Assembly: GCA_021031095.1 (NCBI GenBank) | Contig: JAGFVP010000054.1 | Span: 1 to 64,000, forward strand | Direction of reading: 5' to 3' | DNA length: 64,000 nt | Source: Bathelium albidoporum | Taxonomy: Eukaryota > Ascomycota > Dothideomycetes > Trypetheliales > Trypetheliaceae | Part shown: positions 1 through 9,926 of the stretch, in pieces | Layout: every line of letters begins with the position of its first letter | Numbering within the stretch: the stretch's first letter is position 1 | The notes under the pieces: model-generated | What the model saw: only the letters and a program-made list of their open reading frames with translations | Database searches by the model: none | What the model was told of the DNA's origin: nothing | Position numbers and translations under genes: made by a program

Positions 1-75
<75 letters not shown>
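1..75. repeat. 75-base poly-A run at the window edge
   Basis: The first 75 bases are uninterrupted A. No telomere repeat (TTAGGG or its complement) is next to it. It may be a contig-end sequencing or assembly artefact, or the tail of a retroposed copy; the adjoining bases show no recognisable element. Confidence 0.9.
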
Positions 76-77
<2 letters not shown>

Positions 78-651
78 AAATAGAAGTCGCAGCAATTGAC
101 CATGCAGACAATTCCAAGCATAGCAAACGGGATATGCAGGATACTTGCAGACTAAAAGAAGATATGACTGTCTGTGAAATAGCTGGCCGTTTCCTAAATG
201 TGTTTGCGGTGAACGGATTTTTTAACCTAGTGGCTTGCAATAAGTTATTCTGGGTGTCTAGATACCAAATCTAGGGTAGCTATGCTTGCTCTATCATGTC
301 AGCACTTTTTACTGGACAAGTCGTTGGCACCTCCGCTGCCAAGTGTTAATGTGACCCGCTGGGGGATTGTCAGAAGAATTTTTCGAATAGAGTATTTTGG
401 TGGAGGGCTCCCTCGATCTCATAGTCCACTTATTTCGCGTTCATTTGTTGATCTCTAATATCCAAATAATAATTGTCCGTATACAAAGCACTCCAAAGTA
501 GATCTTCCAGAAATATCTTGTGCTGGTTGCTCCACCCCTGATCGACAAGCTTCGGTGGCATTTGCCCCGCCTGCTCGGCCCCACCATCGTCGACGACTTG
601 CCGACTTGACAGCATAGCCTAGTTGTGTCGAAAACGACTGTTCTTTCGAAC
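76..651. other. Intergenic region upstream of MDE1
   Basis: About 575 bases without a supported gene. Short open frames on the minus strand near 430-734 overlap the MDE1 start region and look like chance. No TATA box, RNA gene or repeat stands out. Confidence 0.5.
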
Positions 652-1591
652 ATGGCTAACGAGCTCGCGGGAGAAGGACTAGACCAAACTCTTATTGCCA
701 GTGGAGACGAGCTTGTTCTCTCAGACGACGCCAAACATCCAGCAAATTTGATCTGCGAGCTCTGCCGGAAATTTTACAATTGGGGCTGGGTACTCAGATG
801 ATCTACCAAGCAATGGCAATGATAGTTCTCTGATGCTTTGCTGTACAGGTCACTGGCACTGGAGGAGGCACAAGCATTCGCCATGGCGATCATATCTTCG
901 TTGCCCCATCTGGCGTTCAGAAAGAAATGATGCAACCTGGAGATATGTTTGTTATGGATTACCATACCCGAGAATATCTCCGAAAACCTGTGGTATGACA
1001 TGGAATCTGACCTGTTTACTTGTTCTTGGGTCCGATCATACGTTTGACTACGTCCAGGAATTAAAGCCCTCGGCGTGTACGCCGCTCTTCCTCGCAGCAT
1101 ATGAACAAGGCGCTGGCTGCTGCATCCATACTCATTCGCAATGGGCAGTCCTCGTTACCTTACTAGTAGAGCGAGACCTCGGCAAGGATGCCTGCTTTGA
1201 AATCGAATGTATCGAACAGATCAAGGGCGTGCCTAAGGGAAAGGGAAAGCAGGGCAATCTTGGTTATTTTGACCGGCTGAGAATACCAATCATTGAGAAC
1301 ACGGCACATGAAGAAGATTTGAGAGAGACTCTGGAGGCAGCCATTCAAAAGTACCCAGACACGTACGCCATTCTGGTTCGACGGCACGGCATCTACGTGT
1401 GGGGAGACAACGTGCAGAAGGCGAAGACGCTTTGCGAAAGCTTGGATTACATCTTCCAGCTTGCGGTGGAGATGAGGAAGCAAGAGCTGCTTTGGGCAAA
1501 GCCTCAGACGCTGCGGGGAAAATTCGGGGTTTGGTTAGAGAATATGACCACATTTTTGCCATCTGGCTACCATGCACAATTATACCCATAA
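652..1591 (+). CDS. MDE1: Methylthioribulose-1-phosphate dehydratase
   Basis: Three exons, 652-789, 849-992 and 1058-1591, give 271 residues; both introns are GT-AG and phase 0. The protein is a class II aldolase/adducin-fold zinc enzyme that dehydrates 5-methylthioribulose-1-phosphate in the cytosolic methionine salvage pathway. Seen in the sequence: the glycine-rich TGTGGGTSIR turn straight after intron 1, the HTHSQ metal-ligand motif near residue 115 and a later RRHGIYVWG that supplies the third zinc histidine; the ELKPSACTPLF segment is typical of the family. The ATG chosen is the first in frame and gives a normal N-terminus. The last 25 or so residues after the MRKQE stretch are less conserved, so an extra 3' intron is possible. 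It converges with the DUF202 gene 80 bases downstream. Confidence 0.9.
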
Positions 1592-1670
1592 TGTTCAAAA
1601 GCAAACTGTTCAGTATTTTCGATTAGAAAATCAGCATCCCGTACGCTGAGCGCGTGACAGCATGAACATA

Positions 1671-2451
1671 TCAAAGATCCTTGCTAACATCCACGCCGAC
1701 GAGCAGCACAAATAGACCGAGGCATGTCTGAGTATCCCGTCAGCACTCGAATGAAACTTACACAGACTGCAAGAGTGGGTAGTGCCGTGGCTGACTGACC
1801 ACAATCGCAGCAGCACCAATCAATAGAATCTCCCAACCACCCGCCCAGCATTTTCCTCTTGTCATAGCCGTTTGTTGCCTCCAGAATCGATGTGCTCCAG
1901 TCAGCGCTGTGAACATGGCAACGCATTCCATGGCAGCAGCCAGCGGCTTCCCCAACATATAATAGCCGAATGTGTTCGAGGGATCGATGCTATGCTGCAG
2001 ACGAAACAGCTGGGCTATGATGATACCCAGCATAGAAAAGGTGAGGGAGGTCCGCAGATAGCTGAGGAAGGTCCGCTCGTTTGCTGGATTGTTGATGAGC
2101 GGCGCTATTCTTGCAGGCTCAGACGGAGCAACAACTACCTAGATGATCTCGACAAGCAACGTGAGGTACCGTGGCAGCGACGTGCCCTCTCCACCATCGC
2201 TGTATCCCATCGTAGAATCTAGGCGGTCGACTGCTCCTCGACGAATGCCTTGCCGTACTCGCCGTATAGTTCCTGGCTGCCTGATTTTGGGAAACATTTG
2301 TAAAATCCTGGCTGATGTTCACCGGCTGTAGCTCTTGCGCCTCTCGCTCGTCATCTTGCTGGTCTTCTGCAGTGGAAGGATTTGCCTCTGCACGGAGTAC
2401 TGGTGGCGGGAGTGCAATAGGCCCCTCGTGCTCCATTTTCTGAGGCAGCAA
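1671..2451 (-). CDS. DUF202 (YidH-type) small membrane protein
   Basis: Exons in transcript order are 2139-2451, 1800-2083 and 1671-1727, giving 217 residues with phases that join exactly. The core VPHVACRDHLANERTFLSYL is the hallmark of fungal DUF202 proteins and appears only when the 55-nt intron (2084-2138) is removed. Three membrane segments follow: one at LTFSMLGIIIAQLF, one around MECVAMFTALTG to AAAIVV, and a last helix CLGLFVLLVG encoded by the 57-nt terminal exon after an intron with a CTGAC branch site. The N-terminal hundred residues are low-complexity and probably disordered. Fungal relatives are vacuolar or endomembrane proteins (VTC1-like topology), but no biochemical function is established for this family. 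It is transcribed divergently from the zinc transporter. Confidence 0.8.
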
Positions 2452-2890
2452 TGGAATCGCTCGTCGTTTGGCGACATGGCGGGTTCCCAGTTACTACACC
2501 AAGGCAAATGTATGGACAGGGTATGGGGGCTTTTCTGGGTAGCGACGGGGAAATGCACGTTTTCATCTGCATTGAGAGGTTTCCTGCTCCGTAACTCTCA
2601 CTTCACACATGCCTAGCGGCGCCCCCCGCGAAAAAGGCGGAAAGTGCGGCTTACGGGGTGGCGTCATGCTGTTTGGTCATCCACGAAAGGCTCCACTGGC
2701 TTTAACGAGCAGATCTTTTCGTTTCTAGTCATGCCGACTCAGGTGCCACCATTCACTTTGTCCTAGGTACCTCCCCAGTCTGCATTTGAAATCCAATTCT
2801 CCCCCTCTTATGCGCCCGCTTGTGGGCTTCGCTTGCATTTGAGGGCTGCATCTTCTACACGCCGCACGACGATAGTCCCAATTGTTTCAC
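2452..2890. promoter_or_regulatory. Divergent promoter between the DUF202 gene and the zinc transporter
   Basis: 439 bases separate the two start codons. The stretch nearest the transporter is CT-rich (about 2790-2880), as is usual for fungal core promoters. No specific zinc-responsive site could be identified by eye. Confidence 0.45.
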
Positions 2891-4784
2891 ATGATGGGAC
2901 TCTCAAAGTCCACGCGGATATGTATTCTTCTGGGGATAGATACTGCATTCTTTCTCCTCGAACTCATCGTCGGTTAGTGGAATGCGCACTGTTGTTCTGA
3001 AGCGACTCCAAAGCTTACTCGTCTTCAATCAGGCTATGCGGTTCATTCTCTGGCCTTAGTAGCAGATTCATTCCACATGGTATGCTCTCTCTACAAAATA
3101 GCCTATCAACCAGGTTTCTGATGCAATGCTTTAGCTCAATGACGTCCTCTCGCTATGCGTCGGCCTCTGGGCAGTCAAGGTGGCCAACGAGAAGAAGAGC
3201 TCCAAGATGTACACCTACGGCTGGCAACGTGCAGAAACACTTGGCGCTCTTGTCAACGGCGTCTTCCTCGTCGCGCTCTGTCTTTCCATATTCCTAGAAG
3301 CTATTCAGCGCTTCGTCGAACCTCAAGAAGTCTCGCGCCCAATGCTGGTCCTGATTGTTGGTTGCTGCGGCCTTGCCTCAAACATACTTGGACTCTTCCT
3401 ATTTCATGAGCATAGCCATGGGCCTGGCGGGCATGGACATGACCACGAACATGGACACGCCGACCATGGGCACGCATACGGCGAAGAGGGTGATCTGACG
3501 TCAGCAGAAGAGGGCGTCAGTCACGGCGTACAAAAGACAATCGATGCCGTTGCAGATGAGGGAGGAAACGTGGTGGACGTCCTGCCACAGAGCCGGATCG
3601 GTAATTGGCCTCAAACGCGAAGCTCGCCAAAAGATACGAGCAAAGTCCACACGCGCGCTGCATCGACTGGCAATCGTCGTCAAATAGCATTTGATGATAC
3701 GACGCCGCTGCTATCGTCTGGCCGAGGAACTCCAAATAAGAGAAGGAGAAGCTCGGGCAGCCGAGCGTATTCTGCGCTTGAGGAGAACATCCCCGTCCAT
3801 CCCCGATCTTTTCGAGACGGCGTCATATCAGCCAGCCGCTTCAAAGACGACTCCCCTGAATCGAGCAACGAAAACACGGACGAAGAAGTCATCCACGACG
3901 GCGAAGCCACCGAAGACAGCGAAGATGTCCCGCTACTTAAAAAGGATAAAAGCAATGGCTCCGCCTCCTCCAAGTCCCACCGCCACGCCCACCACCACAG
4001 CAACTCCGGTCTGTCCAATGCCGCCTGGCACAAGGACCACCGGCATGCCAAGCCCAAACAAGCCGCGAAAGCCGCCGGCCACTCACACGGCGACCTCAAC
4101 ATGCGCGGCGTCTTCCTACACGTGCTGGGCGACGCGCTGGGCAACGTCGGCGTGATAGCATCCGCGCTCGTCATCTGGCTCACGCGCTTCTCCTGGCGCT
4201 TCTACGCCGACCCCGCCATCTCGCTCGTCATCACCGTCGTGATCCTGGGCTCCGCCATCCCGCTGTGCAAGGCGGCGAGCCGCATCCTGCTGCAGGCCGT
4301 GCCGGAGCACCTCAGTATCGACGACATCAAGGCCGACATTGAGCGTCTGCCGGGTATAATCAGCTGCCACCACCTGCACGTCTGGCAGCTCACGGACACG
4401 ACGCTGATTGCCAGCTTGCACGTCCAGGTCGCGTTCGACTTCAAGGGCGAGGGGAGCAGGAGGTATATGGCTCTGGCGCGCGGCGTGCGTAAGTGTCTCC
4501 ATGAATACGGTATTCATTCCAGCACTATCCAGCCCGAATTCTGCCTGGATCCGGGACACGAACACTCGGTTGTGTTGAGTGAGGGCGAGGATGAGCACGA
4601 TGAACACCGCAGTGTCAGCGGCACTGGGCTGGATGGCACGAGCAAGATGAAGGCTGGGAGCAAGCAGGGCAGCGTCGCGGGTAGTATCTGCGAGAATGCG
4701 AATGCTTGCCTATTGGAATGCGATGAGGATTGCGGAGACGGGAAAAAGTGCTGCTCTGGACGAGGGGATTCTGAGGGGCTTTGA
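2891..4784 (+). CDS. ZRC1: Cation diffusion facilitator zinc transporter, ZRC1/COT1 type
   Basis: Exons 2891-2972, 3033-3079 and 3135-4784 give 592 residues. CDF proteins exchange Zn2+ (also Co2+/Cd2+) for protons; the ZRC1/COT1/Zhf1 subgroup loads zinc into the vacuole or ER. Visible features: the TM2 metal site ADSFHMLND (HxxxD) created by joining exons 2 and 3, the matching TM5 site HVLGDALGN (HxxxD), a His/Asp-rich cytosolic loop starting HEHSHGPGGHGHDHEHGHAD near residue 120, and a second His cluster (HRHAHHH) just before TM5. The loop of roughly 250 residues is longer than in yeast and mostly Ser/Asp/Glu-rich and disordered. A cytosolic C-terminal domain with HHLHVWQLTD follows, and the tail ends in a Cys/Asp-rich stretch (ECDEDCGDGKKCC) that could bind metal. 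Two adjacent ATGs (2891 and 2894) are possible starts. Confidence 0.92.
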
Positions 4785-5366
4785 GATAGGTTGTGTCCAT
4801 TCTTTGAGGTGCACTTTTCTTGTTCTAAGGGTTGCTTGAGCCAGAACAAGCTCATGACGAGCAGCTTGGCCATTTCTTTCATTTCTACGGCTCTTTATCA
4901 GCATTAGCTCGGCGTTGGGAAGCCGGTTCCTGAATAAGCTGGGTTCCCTGACTTTAGGTGGCTGTATGTAAAAGTTGAAAGCATGATGGGTCATCCCATG
5001 AAGTTGCGATTGTTGATCAACCCTCAAATGTGATAATTGTTAACGAAATTGATACATAACTGGCGTAAACCGCAGTACATGATGCCTTCGTCTACCATTC
5101 GTTGCCACAGGGATGTTTGATTTATCAATTTGATTTATATATGCTATTGCCATTATACTCCTTATCCGCTATTTCTTGCAAAGCTACATCCAGGAAACCC
5201 CCCAGTTTCGTTCGACAACCAAAGTCAAGCTCACGATAGATAAAATTTGCTCGGAAGACTAACAGACAGCAATCCCATTGGGGGATACCCCATATCAAGA
5301 CGCAGCAAGCCACCGAACATAGCAAAAACAGTCAATTAGTGTGGGGCACGAGCATTATGACCACAC
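4785..5366. other. 3' intergenic region between convergent genes
   Basis: About 580 bases between the stop codons of the zinc transporter and the PWWP gene. It is moderately AT-rich and holds only chance open frames; terminators for both genes presumably lie here, but no clear signal was picked out. Confidence 0.5.
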
Positions 5367-7254
5367 CTAAGCAGCAACCGGTTCTACCTCAGCAGCATCA
5401 CTCGGCTTCTCTGTCTCATCCTTGGCTTCTTCTTCTTCCTTCGCATCCTTCATCAGCACATCCTCCTCTCCGCCCTCCCTCTCGCCATTCTCCTTGGCCT
5501 TTTCGCCTTCGACCTTCTCCCCATTCGTTCCCTCTGGCTTCTCGCCCTCCTCACCATCATCCTTCCCATCCTCCCCTACTAGCACTTTATTCCAGCCCTG
5601 CAGCAAACGGTTGCTGCGATCCATGAACTTGTATTCTTCTTCCTTGGGGATTGACGCCAACTTCAAGATTGCTTTCAATACCTTGTGGATCTTAGTTGCC
5701 TTCAGAATGCTCAACTCCAAGTCGGCGTAACCCTCAAGCTGCGTGAAGAAGTCGTGCATGGTTTCCATCTCTTCTTCCTTAGGCGGGGCCTCACGCGCGA
5801 GGAAACCTTTTTGGAGGCGGTGGCGCAGATAGAGTACAGTCTTGCGGCGCTTCTCAAGGATCTCGGCTTCACTTAGCGGCTTCTCCGTGTCTTGGGGGCT
5901 GTCTTCTTCAGGCTTGGAGACGAGCTTCTTGGGCTTGGTGGGTTTGGTGGGTTTGGAGGCAGAAGCTTCACCGTTGGGGGTTTGCTTGGAGCCGAGTTTG
6001 AGCTTGGTTGATGTTTTGGGTGTCTTGGCAGGCTGGAAACAAATCAGCCTTGTTATATGTAAGCATCGGGAAGTTGCATTTCACGTGCCTTTTGGTTTTC
6101 ACCATCGCCATCGCCGCGACTCTTGCGCTTCTTCGAAGCCGGAGTCTTCGGCTTGCTATCCACATCCTCCATTTCTTCATCCTCGTCCTCAGCTTTGCCC
6201 TTAGACTTGCGCTTTTCTGCCTTTTCGGCGCGCTCAGCCTTCTTCGCAGCCTTTTCTTCTTTCTCGGCCTGCTTGCGGTTACGCTCCTCAGCGTCGCGGT
6301 TCATGGCCTCTTCGTGCTGCACAAGCAGACCTTTGAAGTGGGATAGCTCATGGTCCTCAGCTGCCACTTGATAAGCTTGCCAGAGACTCTTGGGCTTTTT
6401 GCCTTGCTCTTCCTTCTTAATCTCATCCATGTCAATTTTGGCAAGATCAGTGTTTTTCATCCAAGAGCTAGACGTGTATATTAGCACCAAAGATAGATGA
6501 AATTCGCCACAGCATCAGTGAATGAAAAACTTACAATTCATTGGTACCAAGATACATGATAGGATAAGTTCGCTCCTTCGCATTCTTGTTGCCTTCCAAG
6601 AAATCTTCGCGATAGGAGCCATCTGGACGAGCAGCACTGACGGGTCGTGTCTTGAGAAGCGTCTCTGGGAGCATCTCCTCGTCACACACAATGGCTGGCC
6701 ATGGCGGATAGCCTTTCATGCGAGCCCACCAATATTCACCGGGCCGAATGCTGAGGTTGAGCGTTGGCATAGACTTCTTCTTGTTGAGCTTCTTGGACTT
6801 GTGTTCAGGCACCCCGCTAGATGACTTGCGCTTCTCTTTCTTGTTTGCTGATGTTGGGATGGCTTTGGTACCCGCACTCGACTCTGCCTGAGGAGCAACA
6901 GTATTCCCTTCACCATTAGGGACTTCGTCTTCGATTGTTCTGGCATCTTGTGTCTTCTCGTTCTCATTGGTAGTGGCGTCGGCGCTGTCTTGGGCGTCTT
7001 TGGGAGCAGGAAGGTCCGTTGCTATAGGGAAAATTCACGTCAGCACGACGAAGTGGGGCGGGCTGTCATGCTTTGACTGAAACTCACATGCGGGAGTAGC
7101 CTCGGGCTGAGCCGGATCAGTCACGGCGTCAGTAGTAGCTTCCTCTACGGGTTTCTGTAGACGGTCAGCACAAGGCGGGGGCCAAACGCGTCAATCAGGA
7201 CAAAACTACCTCTGTAACAGGCACTTCGGCGGCGACGTTGCTATCGTCAGCCAT
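5367..7254 (-). CDS. PWWP-domain chromatin protein with C-terminal TFIIS-N/LEDGF-like domain
   Basis: Five exons (7210-7254, 7088-7154, 6535-7021, 6089-6467, 5367-6032) give 547 residues. A PWWP domain, which binds methylated histone H3K36 and DNA, lies near residues 125-220 (PGEYWWARMKGYPPWPAIV). A very basic/acidic alternating coiled region (residues about 260-330, KAERAEKAEKRKSKGKAEDE) follows, then a helical domain around MHDFFTQLEGYADLELSILK and HKVLKAILKLA that resembles the TFIIS N-terminal/LEDGF IBD fold used to bind elongation factors. The tail is Glu/Lys-rich. This layout matches filamentous-fungal PWWP proteins related to the Pdp3/Ioc4 class; the exact complex is not deducible. The last intron (6033-6088) appears to use a GC donor, since no GT donor restores the frame. 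Confidence 0.85.
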
Positions 7255-9926
7255 GTTGAGAAGATTCTGTAGGGTGTTGGGTGGGGTTTGGCACAGTCGG
7301 CAGGGTGGGAAATGACGCGTTGGGGGTGGCTAGCGTCGCGACGCCAGCAAAAAGCGCGGTGCGCGCGAGTATGCAGCACCAGGAAGGGTGGAGGAGATGG
7401 GTAAGATGATGAACGTTGATGGAATTGATGAAGTGGAGGTGCAGGAAGAAGAGTGCAGGTTCGCCTGGGGAAAGGTGAGGAGGGAAGAGCAGGAAGAGGC
7501 GGAGAGAACTTTGACGGAAAGCCTGCACGGACCGCCTAACCTTCTTGGGGAGGGTGGAGGATGCCAGACACAATACCCGCGCCGTCACAATAGGTCCAGC
7601 CACCTCATTGGGCCGCCAGAACAAAGCCGGAGTAAATCCGCGAAGCTGATTGTATTGCAGAGTATCTCAAAGTGATGCACAAGACCGATTTGGTGATGGG
7701 CGTTGTTCGTCGGTCGCAGAGCAGCAGGGCGGGCTCACAGCAGCAACGGCCGGACCCACCCTTGCCGACCGGCAGCTCAACCATATGAAATCACGCTGTC
7801 CGCATCCTGTCCGGGGTCGGCCTGACTGTGTTCACACTGGCGTATCTGAGCTGCTTCTGGCCTTGTAGAGCCGACTGAGGCATTCGGAGCCTGGGCGGTC
7901 TGGCTGCTCCGGAATGCACTTCTTCTGGGTCCCGTGGTCGCATTCGTACCCCACGGCCGCACCGTGCCAAGTGGCTTGAAACTGTGCCTCGGTCACCGCC
8001 AAACACACACATGCTTGCCCAGACGCTCAATTACCAGTAGCCTTGCTTGTCCTTCATGTCTCAGTATGCTGCGACTCGCTTTCCAGCAATCTCTGACCCA
8101 GCCGTTGCATCCGAAGAGGCCGCTCCCTTGTACCTCCATCACGTGGGCGATTGCCTAGTCCCGCATTCCACAACATGTTGATGGTGTTCTGCTAATCCGT
8201 TAATTCTGGACTTCTCTGATATGAGACATTGTGCAGTCCTTACCATGACTTTGCATTGAGTCGGAATCTGGAATACCAGAGAATTGCCAAACCAGCTCAG
8301 GGTCCGGCAATTTGTGCAACGAACTAATTGGTAATTTGACTCACTTGAATTCACGAATGATCCAAACGATCAAACAGTCCCCCAGACATAAATGAGTGGT
8401 CCATGTCGGACAGTCCTATGCATCTGAAATGATTGAGATGGGGGAGATCGGGCAACTCAGTCATACTATCTCACACTTCTAGTTCTTTTTCTTGGTATAG
8501 TTTTGCGGAACCAAAAGTCCAAAACATGCTCTTAACGTGATGCTTTGAAGAGATACGAGAAATGTTTTTCCAAGAAGATTTGAGATCCAATTCGTGCAGG
8601 AGAGGAGTAATTGAAATTATCAACGACAATGCTTGAGAGGCAGAATGAGACAGACATCAAACCTCAGCTATGCTTTTGACCAAGCATCAGTGGAAATTCC
8701 AGCGAACAAATTAATGATCTGGGAATCCAAAATTACCTCTCCATGGATCCCGTTACAAACCAGACATCGTTCGGTCCTGCTCACATTTCCTGATGCAATT
8801 TACCATACGTCTCGACCAGAGTCCTGTAGTTCAAATGCATTGTGTCCAGTCTCCCCCTTTTACTTGTTTGACCCCGCTATCTCTGTAGGTATCGACGGAA
8901 CCCTTAGACCACTGCATGTGCTATCTATCTTCAGATTATACACATCCTCACTGGTCTACCATGTACAGTCCATGTGTCAAGCCTCTGTACAGAGACAGGC
9001 TGGTCGAGCAGACCCTGCCTTCTGCCATCGGATTTCTGTATATTTCCATCCCTGGACCGCTAATCTATGCACGAGACCCGTAATGGCATCGATATCGGAC
9101 AGGACGCATTCGCAGGTCGATGCTCGCATTGTCGGCAAGCCCGGGTTAGCCTTGTTCGCCACGTTTCTCGGACTACGGCGGCCGTTGCTTCGAAAAGGTG
9201 TTTTGATTGGCTCCAAGGACCAGAATCATGTCTACGACAATGAACCGAGAAGCCAAGGCCACAGGAAGCTTGTAAGATGATGGACACACGCAGGGTGGGG
9301 ATAAGAGTAGAGGTTGTTCCAGATTGTAAAGCGAGGCGGGTGAGGGATCCAATCCAGCATCGTCACGTGACTTCGACGACAGGTTAACCGCTTATGGACA
9401 AGGAGTATCTCCGAAGCCGAAAGCAGGTCGGTTAGGGAGGAAACGCCATGAACTTTTGTTTCCTCACATGTTCTGTGCTAATAGCATTCAGGCTAAAAGA
9501 TGTTTTTATGGAGTTGTCGAGGGGGATCGACATTTTAATGGTTCCTGGGCCGCCACAGCACTGACGTGCATCCGTGGCGCAGGGTCTGGGTTAAATTTCA
9601 GGAAAAAGGGTCCAGGGGACAATCTGTCTTTTGGGTGGGGATAGTAATCAATGCTGCACTCCTTTAGCCTCTTCTTCGACGTTGTACATATTGCTAAGTC
9701 CCGGAAGATCCCGAAGATTAATTGACCTTCTTGATTTGAGCATCCTTTCTTTCTTGTCACAAGTAGGGGACACGTTTCACGCCGCGAGATAGTCTCATCT
9801 GACCGTCTTTTGAAACAAACAGCGCCCATTGTCAGTATAAGGTACCCGGTCTCTTCCAGCAAAGACTGCTCTTTTCGAACATCTAGAGCATGCGCTGACA
9901 TCTTCAGAGGCTTTTCACTTGCAGGC
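7255..9926. other. Long intergenic region between divergent PWWP and ERO1 genes
   Basis: About 2.7 kb with no supported gene. A 215-codon open frame (8633-9280) begins at TTG, has no domain character, and is rejected. The ERO1-proximal part holds a TGACGTG at 9562-9568 and a palindromic TCACGTGA at 9363-9370, candidate bZIP and bHLH sites. No tRNA or repeat was recognised. Confidence 0.45.
9562..9568 (+). promoter_or_regulatory. TGACGTG, possible unfolded-protein-response bZIP site
   Basis: The 7-mer TGACGTG lies about 360 bases before the ERO1 start codon. ERO1 genes are standard targets of the unfolded protein response, whose bZIP factor (Hac1/XBP1 type) binds ACGTG cores. A 7-mer occurs by chance often, so this is only a candidate. 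Confidence 0.25.

Noticed and set aside
4116..4607. 163-codon minus-strand frame opposite the zinc transporter
   Set aside because: It is the antisense shadow of a GC-rich coding exon; no family resemblance.
5339..5730. Ser/Pro-rich plus-strand frames over the PWWP gene
   Set aside because: Shadows of the Glu-rich C-terminus on the minus strand.
8633..9280. 215-codon plus-strand open frame between PWWP and ERO1
   Set aside because: It begins at TTG, has no domain, signal or intron logic, and its composition is unlike the confirmed genes.
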